The position numbers were made by a program, and so were the translations under genes. A stretch of 64,000 bases of DNA from Nereocystis luetkeana (taxonomy: Eukaryota; Sar; Phaeophyceae; Laminariales; Laminariaceae): NCBI GenBank assembly GCA_031213475.1, contig JARUPZ010000014.1, forward strand, positions 2,480,001 through 2,544,000, in the 5' to 3' direction. The notes beneath the pieces were generated by a model. It had not been told where the DNA came from. It did not search any database and saw only the letters and a program-made list of their open reading frames with translations. Positions 52,741 through 64,000 of this stretch are shown one piece after another; the first letter of the stretch is position 1, and every line of letters starts with the position of its first letter.

Positions 52741-53169
52741 TTTGGAACCTACAAACAGCAGTACGTGTGTGTGTTCTTCACATGTACATGTGTATGGCGA
52801 CATGGCGACCAATAAAACGACGAGTTGGTGTGATCAAGCGTGTGTTCATACAGCAGTAGGCAGAGCGTGCTGCAGCGCTGCGGCACTGCTACGTACGAGT
52901 CACCATGTTGGGCGCGTGACGCACACAGCTGCGTCTATCGCGGTTCGGACGCATCTCACTGCCCCAGCAGCCTTATCGCTATGAGGAGCTGGTCTAGTCA
53001 AAAGTGTGGCCGAGGCCCAAATCGTCACCTTTTGCCAACGTTACACTTGCCCCCCCTTGAAGCCTAGAACTTCTGTACGTACATAAGAGCATCCAGTTCA
53101 CATGCTATCGCCAACGACATACAGCAGTACATAAAATAACACCCCAGGTACACCAGTACATCACTAGAC

Positions 53170-53253
53170 TATGCCCTTTGGTATTGGAAAGAACCTTTTG
53201 GGAAATCATAGTGTGAGCCAAACGTTCCCAACTTTTCCGGACAAAGTGGTTTG
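53170..53253. repeat. 75-bp hairpin family, diverged unit
   Basis: TTTGGTATTGGAAAGAACCT ... CCAACTTTTCCGGACAAAGTGGT. Confidence 0.55.
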
Positions 53254-54956
53254 TGTGTACGAGTCTCGCATGTCCAGCACGCGACACCTCTGTATACTGA
53301 ATACGTACGAGTATATGAAGAAAAACAAAAATGACACGAAGCTGTGAGATGTGAGGCCTATGCCAATCGAAACGCAAAGTTTCCATAAAAAGTTGAATTC
53401 CAGAGATACCCGCCAGAACATTTCAGGTACAGCTTGCCGTGAGCACGATTCCTCAAACAAAAGTTCCAAACATTTGGAAAACCCTTATGGGGCCGATGTT
53501 GGGCCAAGATTGGCTTCAGAATAACTCAGGCGGTATGTTTATTTCGAAGCGGCCAGATTCCGAGTCCTCGGCAGACGTCGATCAACTAAACCAACGGCTG
53601 CGTCATGAATTCTGAACGGAGTGCGCTCGTTAGGGGCTCCGACCCACCCTAAGGTCACCGTGTTCGCACAATGGCCGGTGATATGTGACGGGCGCTGGCT
53701 AGCTGACCAGGCGTATGATAAAAAAAAATAGGCCGCTGGTGTGCACATAACACATGACGAAATTTCTCGATCCCTCTCGGACGGCAAAAATAGAGTGTCT
53801 TCAGGTTTATGGGAGAAGATCGTAGGACGCCGCCGGCAAACTCTCGCACCCTAGCCCATGGATCCACCTGGTATTCTCGAGGCCGTCATCTATACTACTC
53901 GTTGGGTTTGCCCAACACCAAGAGGGTTGCCCGAGGGTTGAGTCTGCGTCGAGATCGAAGGTCTACCGTCGCATGAACTGTTTTTTTATCAGCGTGTTGA
54001 CGATTACAACATGAAACGAATTGCGCCGCCTTCAGCCGTGTGAAAAAAAAAGCAAGAAGAAACAAATCAAACGTGTTTTCCCTTTTTTCCCATAGCGGCG
54101 GTACGAGAATATCTTCAGCTATTTCGTAATAGCAATTTTTTTAAAAGTAATCTTTGAAATATCGTGTCTCCATTGTCATCGGTCTGAGTCACGTTCACGT
54201 ATTGCACGACAAATACATCCAGTCGTAGCTTGCCGCGCGAGTTCTTCTAATAGCGAAGGCTGTGCGGTATGTTGTGCTCGCATATGCTGCTGCTGCACTG
54301 TTGCTTTGCTGCTATCCTTTATCGTTTATGCCGCTTGCTGGTTCTGTCTCCCACTCTCATATATAGATATTCGTACGTAGTTTGTGGCCACGCAACTTGC
54401 ACGCACGGTCGAAGTCTATTTCAGTGTAACAGCATCTCGTACACGTGCGTATATGCGATTATCTCTGTTGCTGTTTTCTTTTTTGTTGTTCTCACATTTT
54501 CCGTAAGTACAGTGCAGTTAGTTCTGAAGTGGGATTTCGGAGAAGTGAAAAGTGAAAAGTGACTACCAGGTACAAAAATGGGCGATTACGTACGAAGTAT
54601 ATATATGCGGCATCGTCCACTGCCTGCTGGGTTGGGGGGTGATAAGTCTGGTGTCCGCACTATCGTATCGTTCTGTCTTCCCTCTGTTTGATGTATCTGG
54701 ATTGCTGGCGCGTGTATGCTGGGCTTGTCGTACGCAGTACGGTGGCATGGCATTCATTGCCTTATCTACTCCCATTACTGCATTGCAACGTACTGTAGTA
54801 TGTGTGTCATCGTGATGTGACCACAGCAGAGCTTGCACATATCTGGATGAAGAATCAGCACGGATAGTGGGTGTGCTGGATGTCGAAAACTCGTCCAAAG
54901 TCCACTGTCGAAATCCTCGAAGGAACCCACTCCTACTGACAGTACCCCCCCATGTT

Positions 54957-55085
54957 GTTGACTACGGAACGCTTGCTTGTACACACAACAGGTCTTGGAA
55001 CGAGCCATCATTCCACCTGTCAATCGTATAGAGGGCATGATGACTCCTTCCAAGACCTCCAATCCAGCGTTCCGTAGTCAGCAGA
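54957..55085. repeat. Fold-back element
   Basis: GACTACGGAACGCT at the left and AGCGTTCCGTAGTC at the right form a perfect 14-bp inverted repeat. Inside, GGTCTTGGAA pairs with TTCCAAGACC. Confidence 0.7.
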
Positions 55086-55175
55086 GAGTAAGTAGTATGG
55101 GGGTGTGATCTCTGTAACGGTGGATCCCTTTGAGCGAGTTTGGACGAGTATACGAGATTAGCCGGGGTGACCCCA

Positions 55176-55214
55176 AGCTCCCTCTCCTCTCCTCTCCTCT
55201 CCTCTCCTCTCCTC
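55176..55214. repeat. CTCCT microsatellite
   Basis: CTCTCCTCTCCTCTCCTCTC, about seven copies. Confidence 0.9.
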
Positions 55215-56429
55215 GATCCTCGTCCTAAAAAACACCTAAAACGTTCCTTTCCTGATTGGCTGATTGGGGGTTTGCATAAGCTCCGGTCGACCTGCAACTA
55301 TAAGAGACTACAGCACTGTGAAAAAGAGACCAAATGCGCACTGTGGACAACATACACGCCGGTGTGATGCACGGGATCGTATTCTACGATAACGGGTGGA
55401 GCATAATGACCAATATAGCAGCGGGCTAATGTTACTGGGAGCTCATATTACTCGTCGACGATTGATAAGACCCAAGCTTATCGTTTTTGTGGCCAACGTC
55501 GCTGGGTCCCGAAGCGGGTGTAACCCTTGGCCGCCATTGTTACTGCCATTAGCAGTAATTACGTAATTAACTGGTTGTTGCATGCCCGCGGCCATGGAAA
55601 GTAGAGGGTTCCATTTTTGGAGAAGTACGAGCTGAGGGTGGTTGGCTAGAAAGAAGGTAGAAATATCAAAGAGCGGGTACAGTACTGCTATGACCCTCTT
55701 TTTTGCGGTAACAGCCTATAGATGGGTGTAACGTGCTGAAATGTGAAAGGGGGAGTCACCAACAACCACGGCGACGACGCCAAGAACCCAGCGATATTTA
55801 TGTATTCATTGATGGCATGTATTGAATGAAGGTTTTTCACATTATTTCGTTTTGCTCTGGATCAATGTATCTGTGATGTAGGTTGCTGCCTTGTGTTTGT
55901 CGTGCTTGTCGTACGCAGTACCAGGACCTGACGTTGCATTGTATGTTCTCCTGGCGAGTACAGCCGCACTACATTACGATACGAGTATATAACCGGTGTT
56001 TTTCTTGTCGTAGCTTGTTTTTCTCTCTTTCAACGTATCTGGATTGCTAGCATGTGTGTGCGCTGTGCCTGCCGTATCCCGTAGGTTGGACATGGCATTG
56101 CATTGTCTACTCTGCTTACTGCAGTACAATGTCCTGTACGATCTCTGTGTCGTGGTTTTTGTTACCAAATGCTTGTACCTCTTTTGTTACCAAATGCTTT
56201 CAGTACCTCTTTAGGATGAAGAATCTGCACGAACACTGAGAGTACTGGATCTTGACGATTAGAAGTATCGGTGTAATATGAAGAATACGCACAGAGCTTG
56301 TATGTCTCTACATTGGTAAATAGAGTACAGGGCCAACACCGACACTGGGTGTGCTGAATGTCGACGGGTGAAACATAATGTGAAGAACACACACACGGCA
56401 CAGGGTGTTTTTTTCTTTTTAAAGATGCG

Positions 56430-56780
56430 GTGCGGTTCGGAGCGGTTTGACCGAACCGCACCACACCGAACCGTCCGTACGGTTTTGTATTCAACAGAAC
56501 CGCGCCGCACCGCGCACCGCACCGCAATAATTATTCTAAAAATGAGCATCCTCACCGAAGTGCACCCTTCGACTCTCACAAAATCAAAACGTGGAAGGCG
56601 GAGGGTCGTCAGAATCAAGTGCTTGGCTACGGTGCGGGTACGGTGCGACTTTAGCCGGCTTTTGCCGAACCGCAGCGCACCGTACGATTCTCAGATACCA
56701 AAATCCGGACCGTACCGCACCACACCGCACCGCACAGTAGTTCTGATTCTGCATATAGAAGAACCGCACCGCAGTTCGGT
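56430..56780. repeat. CACCG-rich palindromic region
   Basis: GGTGCGGTTCGGAGCGG, CCGAACCGCACCACACCG, CGCGCACCGCACCGC and similar strings occur in both orientations, so the segment can fold on itself several ways. Confidence 0.7.
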
Positions 56781-57689
56781 GCTTCACCGTGAAAAGCCTT
56801 CTTTCAATCGACAGCCTCGGTTGTTTTTGCAATTTTTTGTTTCGAAGGTGTTTTGCGAGCTACCAAGTATACTACACGATCGGGCAGCGGTTGCTTTCGC
56901 TCATGAGACTACCTACTGCAAAATGACACTTTCATCTCCTAAAGTAAAAACATGCCGTCAGTTTGCGATAACTCTTCCGAAATGCCCGCAAGGTGTTACC
57001 AGACCAGTAGCTACGTACCAAGCCTGGTATACGAGTAAACAGTCACCAGTATACCATGCAGAGTAGGAGTAGCAGTAGTATTAATAGCGGTTGTTGTGGT
57101 TGCTGTTGTTGTTGTTGTTGTTGTTGATGATGATGTTGTTCTCGCAGGAAGTCATGGCCATGATGCAGTCGGTGGTCACAGGACAGGCTCTAATGACTCT
57201 GGGGTGGGAGATTCACCTCCGGAGCAAAAACAAAACGGGAAAAATTACCTTGTACTGGCGTACCAAGTATATTGCCATTTCATTGCCTGGTACAAATGCG
57301 GTCGTTTTCATAGCAGGCTGTTGGGTAGTTTCAGTTCAACCGAGTACCGTATACCAGGTATATGTAACACGCAAGGTTACACTCACCCTCGGCTGCTTTT
57401 CGCCACGAGGGGCAGGGTGCGAGCGCATATATAGCGAGGTGTCATGTGGGAAATAAGTCGACAAGATATTTCCGTTCAACCATCTTCTGTGTGTTTTGTT
57501 CGTTTTTGTTATTATTAATAGTAGTTGTTTGCTTTCGTTGTTGTTTTTTTTTTTCTCTGTTACGTTTGTTTGTTGTTTCCAGCGGTTATGGTCGTTATTT
57601 GTTGCTGTGTGTTGTTGTCGTTGCTGTGTGTTGTCGTCGTTGCTGTTGCTGCTGCTGCAGTTGTTGTTGTTGTTGTTGTTTTTATTTCC

Positions 57690-57900
57690 AAATATTATCT
57701 CGGCCCCTTTCCTTTCTCCCTCCTACCGCACTCGTAGCTCAGATGAAATGTTGGGTCACGAAGCAGGCAATCTTCTCCCCCCTCCCAACTACGGTACTAC
57801 AAGGCAGTAAGTAGTACTCTGGTAGGTGCCTTTTATTTTGATCGCGAGAAAGCTACATACAGCACTTTCTTCCCGTGTCTCACTCGAGTCGATTTTTTTT
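57690..57900 (-). mobile_element. SINE fragment
   Basis: Shares TTTCTCCCTCCTACCGCACT, GGGTCACGAAGCAGGC and GATCGCGAGAAAGC with the SINE body, in reverse orientation. A second piece in direct orientation lies at about 58125-58205 (GACGAGGGAGGAAAG, TCTTCTCGCGATGAAAA). Confidence 0.6.
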
Positions 57901-57982
57901 GTGTCTCCAATGTGGAGAAAGTCGGCTATAAAATAGAGCCATCCCAGGGTGTGTGTTATGTTATCACGCGTGTGATACGGTG

Positions 57983-58066
57983 TACGACTCTGGCCGGAAC
58001 TATAAGGAACTTTTAGTCATTAGTGAGAAGACCAAACGTTCTTTATATTTTCGGCCAGAATAGTAG
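57983..58066. repeat. 75-bp hairpin family, single unit
   Basis: CTCTGGCCGGAACTATAAGG ... CCAAACGTTCTTTATATTTTCGGCCAGAATAG (shown in part); arms complementary. Confidence 0.65.
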
Positions 58067-58544
58067 AATATACGGTAGACATGATTTTACCTGCTTACTT
58101 TTGTTCCAGGGTTTCAACCCCCGGTGCAACTCGACGCAAGCCGACGAGGGAGGAAAGAGGAAAGGGGCTGTAAGTCTTCTCGCGATGAAAACCATGCGCA
58201 GACACAAACCGTGCGTACAGTAGTGACTGTAGCTTATACTTTTGCTATCAAACATGTCTATCCGTGCCATTTGAGGGTCGTATGCTCTATTCACACCTGG
58301 TTTGTAGTGAGACAAGATAACGCCCCTTCTGCTGGGATTGATTCCCGAGCCGTTTCCCCCCAAAATTACTGCTGTAGAGGGGTACGCACTACTAATTCTC
58401 GCAGTAATTGGGTAGTATCTCGAGATGGTTCCATGTAAATGTCTCGAAGTTTTATTCCCATAGACGCATCTCTCGGCGTTTGCAATCTCAATCTCCTCAA
58501 TGTCGGGAGGAAATCGGCTTGAAAAATGGTTGGGGAGGGGGTGG

Positions 58545-58865
58545 CATACCTTCCACACCTCGAGCAGATAATCTACAGATCATCGATTCCCACAGTTCGT
58601 GGTCGAGATATCTCAAGGCAGATCTATTCCCGATCTTGTATTAATAGTAATCATCGAAGCAAATTTCCGGGTACGACCCACCCGTATAATCTGCATGATC
58701 TACTTGAGCACATGTTTCCTGGGTGGATTCTGTACTATAGACAGATCCCGCACAACCTCTCGCAGCGGCAGGTGATGGTGAACTATCAATAAATGATATG
58801 TCTGTAGATATATAGATTGATAGATGGACAGATAGATAGATAACGATCTGTCCGACGTGTGACTC
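58545..58865. mobile_element. GATC-rich MITE
   Basis: Starts CCACACCTCGAGCAGATAAT and ends AACGATCTGTCCGACGTGTGA, an inverted pair. It shares CACATGTTTCCTGGGTGGAT and CTATAGACAGATCC with other copies. Confidence 0.7.
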
Positions 58866-59963
58866 CTTTTGCAACACACCGCTTACAGTAGGATTGATTT
58901 CCGAGTCGATTTCCCCCGAAACTAGGGCGGAGCGGGCACGAACAACCTTGGAAACATGCCGAGATGGTTCCGTAGACGGTACTAAAAGATCTCTCGGCGG
59001 TTCCACTCTCCTCGTTGTCGCGGAATTCAGCTTGGAAATTCGTCTGAGGTGGTGTGGTGTGATATCTTGTGTGATACCTTGTGTTTTGTACCTGGTATAC
59101 GGTGTACCTGGTATACGGTGTGCCAGGTATCATACAATAGGATCATGGTCTATTATTACGATATGATTGAAGGGAAAGAAAAGCGTTGAGTTTGCACGGG
59201 GGTGCTAAATCCGAACAGGCTGTTTTCGGAAGGCTCTCTCTCTCTCTCTCTCGACCAGATCTCATTTCCGAAAACGCCTCCCCTGCTGTTGATGATGACG
59301 ATGTTCTCACATTACCTCACTTCCCTGGACTTGTGCCTGTGTTCACGAAAGCAGGCTGTACCAAAAATGCATCTCGATGGGAGAAGACATACAAAAACGA
59401 ACTGTTAATAGTGCGCACACGACAGTACCATTCCGGACCATACCGGCCCGTAAGGGAGACTGGTGCTAACGAGCTGTGGTGTGCACCATCCCGCTGCCGC
59501 TTGCAGCAAAATAACACCAGGAACATATCCATGGTACATATCCATGGTACTAAAATGTAGACTCGAAAAAAAAAAAGAAAAAAAACTCGAAGAGAGAGAG
59601 AAGATAGAAGAAGGAGAGGGAAAAAGGAAAAGGAAAAAAGGAAAGAACAGTTTTTCGGTATTGGCAACCTTAACCTTCCCGTTCTGGAAAAATCGAGCGC
59701 TGGAAAACGATCGCACCCCTGCTGTGCGATCTCAAACCCCTCTTTTTACGGTAGCCCGCCCCTGGCTACCAGGTATAATATATTGGCGTGCCATTTCATG
59801 TTGGTGTTACACATTTCATACATATAGCGGGAGTATCAGCTTGAACCTTCGAATGTACGGGCGTGTTTTTTCAACCGCCGGCTGATCGGTGCTGACCCGA
59901 TGTCGATGCCCACAGCCAGCGAGATAGGCCAGCCCAGCAAAAGACCATGTCTACATGTATACC

Positions 59964-59966
<3 letters not shown>

Positions 59967-60002
<36 letters not shown>
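59967..60002. repeat. TA microsatellite beside a TACCAGGTA motif
   Basis: ATACCAGGTATATATATATA onward. The dinucleotide run grows directly from the TACCAGGTA palindrome. Confidence 0.9.
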
Positions 60003-60006
<4 letters not shown>

Positions 60007-62342
60007 CGTAACATGGCGCAGCATATATAACAGACTTAGCTGGCCTGGGGTAGGCAGACTAGTCCCGTGTTAGAACCTGCTGTCTACTCTCGGTAGTATG
60101 CTTACTGTAGTCGATGCTGTAAATCGTCATCTTGTGTCCTGCACCGCACACTTCCACCAAGGCAGGGAGGCTGTACGCTCGGGTGTTCGTCCAACAATCG
60201 GACTCGAGGAACAATCCTGCACATGATAACATATACCAGGTACATATCCACGTATCTCCCGATTTTTCGTAGAAACAAGATAAAACATAGTGTGTGTGTT
60301 GATGCCATATGATGTGAGTTCATATTCTCACAATCTATTAATGTACACAGCAGATGGCGTTCGAGAAAATTCCATTCTTGGTTTGGTTTTGGCTTTTTTT
60401 CCGTAACTCTCTAATTACTACTTGGTTTTAGTGTGAAGTAGGAAAAAAACTGAGCGCCACCGAAAAAAAATAATCTTAAAATGTTACCAGGTATGTACTT
60501 TCATAATAACCCGAAAAAAATAATTATTTTTAACTTGATTTCAGTATAGAAGGCGTTATTACAGAGTCTATCGACGATTTCTCCAATATTTATTTCTCCG
60601 ATCCGGCAAACTCCAGATATTTCGTGCATTCTTAGAAGACTTCAACTTTTTTTCCCTCTTTGATCAAAAATTTGTCGAAATAAAACATGCTCTGAATAAA
60701 ACTTTTTCCGGTCAATTTTCCGAAAAAAAAAGACTGACGTCATCATCCACGGCCACTTTTCCAAGTTCTTGTTTTTCCCGAAAAGTGACCTCACGATTCC
60801 GGATTACGACACATGTCGACCAAGGATTTTCCACCAATCAAAATTTACAACCAAAAAAATTGACCAATCAGAAAACTGCGGGCACGAAATCCCTTTCAGT
60901 AGTACCCGGTACGAGTAGCTGGTACCCGGTATTTTTTTATGGGGACTACGCACCAACTTTACCTTTTTTTTCCCGGAATACTCTGAATACTCTTACTTTC
61001 GTCCCTCGGCCGAGGATCGTTTCGCGCGCTCTCGGCTGCGGGGCACGCGGGGGGCATGTGAACTGTGGAACTGGTGTACTCACGTACAGATCACGGCAGA
61101 AGCGTGGGTCCTGGCCGGGCTCCTTGGGCCGTGTTCTAAGCGTTCAAAGTCGCGGAATCAGGCTAAGAACCTCGCGGAGGTCTCCCGCCCAGCTAGAGCC
61201 AAGCAGGTCCATGGAAACCCCACAAGTTTATACGAACTACAAACCTACAAACCCTTCGAGTCCTGCTGTACACCTCGCACCAGGCACGCGTTTTGATAGC
61301 ACAACTAGCACCGGGCACGCAGCCTAGCAATGACCATATCGCACAGGACACGTGCGTAGTCTGGTCGGGCACGCAGGGCGGCCGCGTGTACGCCACGGCG
61401 CATGTGTGACTCGGGCTTTGGAAGTCGCCCAAAACTGGCAAATAATTGCAGGGAAACGTCCTGCCCACCCACAGCCAAGCAGGACAATAGGAAACCCCAC
61501 AATTTATTTTTTGACTCTGCTGCTGGCTGCTGTTGCCGCTGTAGCATGGCTGATCACACCGTCCCTGAAGACCTCTACTGTATGTGGCAGCCACGGAACA
61601 TCAGTCGCACATGAAGCTCTTTCCTGTTGTGACAGCCGCGTACGGTATGTGTGTGCTTGCCGTGCGAACTCACGTATTCTCAGATCCAGTTACTTTCATG
61701 CTGAGGGGCAGGACGACCGTACGAGTGCACCCTTCCTCGGGATTAAAAAAAAATATCTGCGCCGCCAAAAACTAGCAGCAGCGGTACAACAGCAGCGCAG
61801 TGCCACCAACGCTTGGCAAAACATTGGCTTTTGTGACAGCCCACGGTGCTTTATTTTGTGTTCGTCGTATGTGTGCGCAGACAGTGCTCAAGAGATAAGA
61901 TACTGCATGTTCACATATCCACCTACAATTTTAAAGTCAAGCACACGTCGTCGTCGACCCTCATTCTGTCACACGGCAGTACCGCCAGGCACACTATCAA
62001 TACTGTGCAACAGCAGTGCAGTTAATAGGGACGCCTGGTTGTGCTGATGGCCCCCACCTTTACTTTCGCGACACCCCCGAGATTTCAAGTCAACTACACC
62101 CCGAGGGGGAGCCTTTTATGTATATTTTGGTCATATACTATTAGGTACTTCGTATATATGTGTTGTTGTATTGGCCCATGTTGTCGGGGTGCCACGGCTG
62201 AGCTCACGGCACACGGCGCGTTTTTTAGCTGTACCCGTATGTCTCTTTGTCCCTCCTTCGTTTTTTCTTCTTCTCTTCAACGCTGCCCCATCTGTTTGGG
62301 GCGAAACAGTTACAGCAAGTTACACACGTCGGACTGATGACG

Positions 62343-62378
<36 letters not shown>

Positions 62379-62444
62379 GCTGTAGACTGTCAGTAGTTTT
62401 TGGCTCGCCATTGTGAGATGCTGTGCAGGATCTGTGCGCGTATT

Positions 62445-62556
62445 ATTAACGGGGGGCCGTATTAAATAGGACCTGCGGTACACACAAAAACCTGTACTTT
62501 TCGCTGTTTTTTCCAGCAATATTTAGTTCTATTTATTGTGGCCCCCCGTAAATAGT
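62445..62556. mobile_element. MITE, CCCCGTAATA family
   Basis: ATTAACGGGGGGCCGTATTA ... TGTGGCCCCCCGTAAATA with the family interior. Confidence 0.8.
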
Positions 62557-62574
62557 ACAGGCCCAACCCAAGAA

Positions 62575-62740
62575 ACCTGTCCTACAGTAGAGCATGCAGA
62601 TTGTGCATAGGGCTCGCACGCGGCAACATGAGCTAGATCATACAGAGCATACAGACCAGGAATATATATAGCTGTCCTGAAATATCTGGATCATGAAGCG
62701 GGAACGATCTGTATCTAATCTGTCCGATGTGGAAATATAT
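62575..62740. mobile_element. GATC-type MITE, short copy
   Basis: GGCAACATGAGCTAGATCAT, ACAGACCAGGAATATATATA and ATCTGTCCGATGTGGAA follow the family order. Confidence 0.55.
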
Positions 62741-62809
62741 GTAATTAGTGTGGGGTCATTGTTCAAGTATTTAGTTAGCTGGAGGCCCAGGTACAGCCTT
62801 GGTGGTAGC

Positions 62810-62995
62810 ACTGTGGGCGGAAATATAAGGACCGCTTCGTCTTGATATTAATGTCCAAACGCCCCGTATATTTCCGTTCAGAATGGTGTTGTGGCCTGAA
62901 GTATAGCACTCCGGGCGTAAGTAAATATAAGGACCGCTTGGTCTTGATATTAATGTACAAACGCCCCGTATATTTCCGTTCAGAGTGGTGCTGTC
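62810..62995. repeat. 75-bp hairpin family, two units
   Basis: GGCGGAAATATAAGGACCGC ... CGCCCCGTATATTTCCGTTC occurs twice, with near-identical centres (TTGATATTAATGT). Confidence 0.75.
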
Positions 62996-63589
62996 GCGGC
63001 ATTCGGTCTTCGCTTTATCCAACTCGTAACATACTGTAGTTTGAGATCGATGAGGGCTCTCTTTTGCGATCAGCCGGAAACTGTCACCCAGCGCTTCTAC
63101 TGTAAGATTGTTGGAAATTGATATGCAGTGTTCGGAACGATACTATTAATTATAACGAGAAAAACAACCACCAGGTATTAAAAACGGACACGTTATCGAT
63201 TTTTGATAGATTGAAGCTTTCGTCCAATATCTGCTTTAAAACACAGGTGTATTCCCGGAGATGGAAGGCAAAACTACTGCTGTACGTTCATCGATATGAT
63301 ATACCGAGACTCCGATATTTCAAATGATCGAAATAAATGGTCGATACGATATCGAAATTCGATATTTCGATATATCGAAAGTAATTATCGATACGATATC
63401 CAGCGCTAACTACTACGGTACGACCCCCGTGTTACTTCACCCTCGTCGCAGAGCCGACTGCTTCGTATGAATCGATACGAGAGTGGCCACCCTGTGTGAG
63501 AGGTCTGATGTGATGCTTGCTGCATGCTGCACGCGTCTCGTACAACTCCTCTAGCTGAAGTACGATGTATCAAACCGTAGTATTAGTAG

Positions 63590-63880
63590 GAATAGTAGAG
63601 AGAGCGTTGTTTTTCAGCGCTCGATTTTTCCCAGAGCGGGAAGGAAGGGAGGATGCTTGCCAATACCGAACAACAAGGGAGGCGTTTTCGTAGAGGGAGG
63701 CGTTTTCGGAAAGGTTTGGTCGAGAGAGAGAGAAAGAGAGAGAGAGCCTTCCGAAAATAGAATGCTCGAGTTTTATGTAGCAACCTTACCGTTGAGAGAA
63801 AACGACCGCTGAAAAAACGATCGAACTCCTGTGCTGTGCAAACTCAACGGTCCTTTTTCTCTCCACGGCGGTTTCGATGC
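63590..63880. repeat. Dispersed repeat shared with 59215-59290 and 59650-59750
   Basis: GAGAGAGAGAGCCTTCCGAA, AACGATCG and TTGCCAATACCGAA recur in inverted form near 59220-59750. Unassigned family. Confidence 0.5.
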
Positions 63881-64000
63881 CGAATGTGCCGTCCTTTCCC
63901 TAACTAATCCAGCAGCCTGGGCCCAGGCTGCTTGGCGTGACCGGTGGCCGATGCTGTAACTGTAAGTAACCGTCAGTTGCTTTCGTCGATTGTTCTCTCC

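Larger units (their letters stand above)
54680..56400 (+). mobile_element. Old LINE-A-like 3' UTR fragments
   Basis: Several diverged pieces (about 54680-54900, 55880-55990, 56040-56285, 56330-56400) share the order CGTGCCTGCCGTATC, ACATGGCATTGCATTG, GATCTCTGTG, GAAGAATCxGCACG and GAAGAACACACAC with LINE-A tails. They are far more decayed than the copies near GNAT. Confidence 0.6.
51481..64000 (+). other. Repeat-rich 12.5 kb downstream of the divergent exon
   Basis: Possibly the first intron of the divergent gene, otherwise intergenic. It holds a TTTTGGGG fold-back (52640-52740), 75-bp hairpins (53170, 57985, 62810-62995), old LINE-A 3' fragments (54680-56400), a fold-back (54957-55085), a CACCG-rich palindromic region (56430-56780), SINE fragments (57690-58205), a GATC element (58545-58865), a MITE (62445-62556) and AT-rich unassigned sequence (60380-60980). 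No secure exon was found. Confidence 0.6.

Noticed and set aside
53539-53867. Overlapping minus-strand frames suggesting a transposase remnant
   Set aside because: No catalytic motif, and the frames cannot be joined without assumed frameshifts.
57147-57250. Possible exon 2 of the divergent gene: acceptor TTCTCGCAG then EVMAMMQSVVTGQ, in phase 0 with 51480
   Set aside because: No conserved motif, unclear donor, two competing frames, and the upstream GTT/GAT run makes a chance pyrimidine-rich acceptor likely.
1-64000. CRISPR array, rRNA genes, bacterial operons or integrated virus
   Set aside because: Tandem repeats lack unique equal-length spacers, no rRNA core sequences were seen, and all supported genes are spliced eukaryotic genes.

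Overview
The window is eukaryotic nuclear DNA, not bacterial, organellar or viral. Two protein-coding genes can be reconstructed exon by exon on the minus strand. Each has six short exons joined by GT-AG introns of about 0.9 to 8.8 kb. The first is a GNAT-family N-acetyltransferase with a long N-terminal extension (5164-25589; about 1.2 kb of coding sequence over 20.4 kb, 398 residues). The second is the ciliary small GTPase Rab28 (32206-51158; 714 bp of coding sequence over 19 kb, 237 residues). A short ATG exon at 51421-51480 on the plus strand may start a third, divergent gene 262 bp from the Rab28 ATG.

The GNAT resembles the plastid GNATs of plants and algae, and Rab28 goes with flagella. 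The large repeat-filled introns and the GC content by eye also fit a photosynthetic eukaryote with flagellate cells. A stramenopile alga, for example a brown alga, is my best guess, but the lineage is inference.

Layout: 1-5163 is downstream of GNAT and holds repeats only. 5164-25589 is GNAT. 25590-32205 is intergenic and holds two LINE families, a SINE and degenerate copies of the Rab28 3' coding end. 32206-51158 is Rab28. 51159-51420 is a probable bidirectional promoter. 51481-64000 is repeat-rich DNA that may be the first intron of the divergent gene; no further exon was secured.

Most of the sequence is mobile or repetitive. LINE family A encodes a reverse transcriptase, has an (AC)n tail and is present as several copies. 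LINE family B and an unrelated short element both end in GAGTAC plus a poly(C) run. Element C has an (AAC)n tail and two inverted copies about 27 kb apart. There is a tRNA-derived SINE, and there are at least five MITE or fold-back families: a 108-bp CCCCCGTAATA type, a GATC-rich 270-bp type, a 75-bp hairpin that also forms an exact 8x75 bp array, a CAG/TTTTGGGG type and a 487-bp TAA-flanked type. Minisatellites often sit against exon edges. Across these families, short TAC...GTA palindromes such as TACCWGGTA are strikingly over-represented.

The two genes are not functionally linked; the interest lies in how densely structured repeats have colonised their introns.
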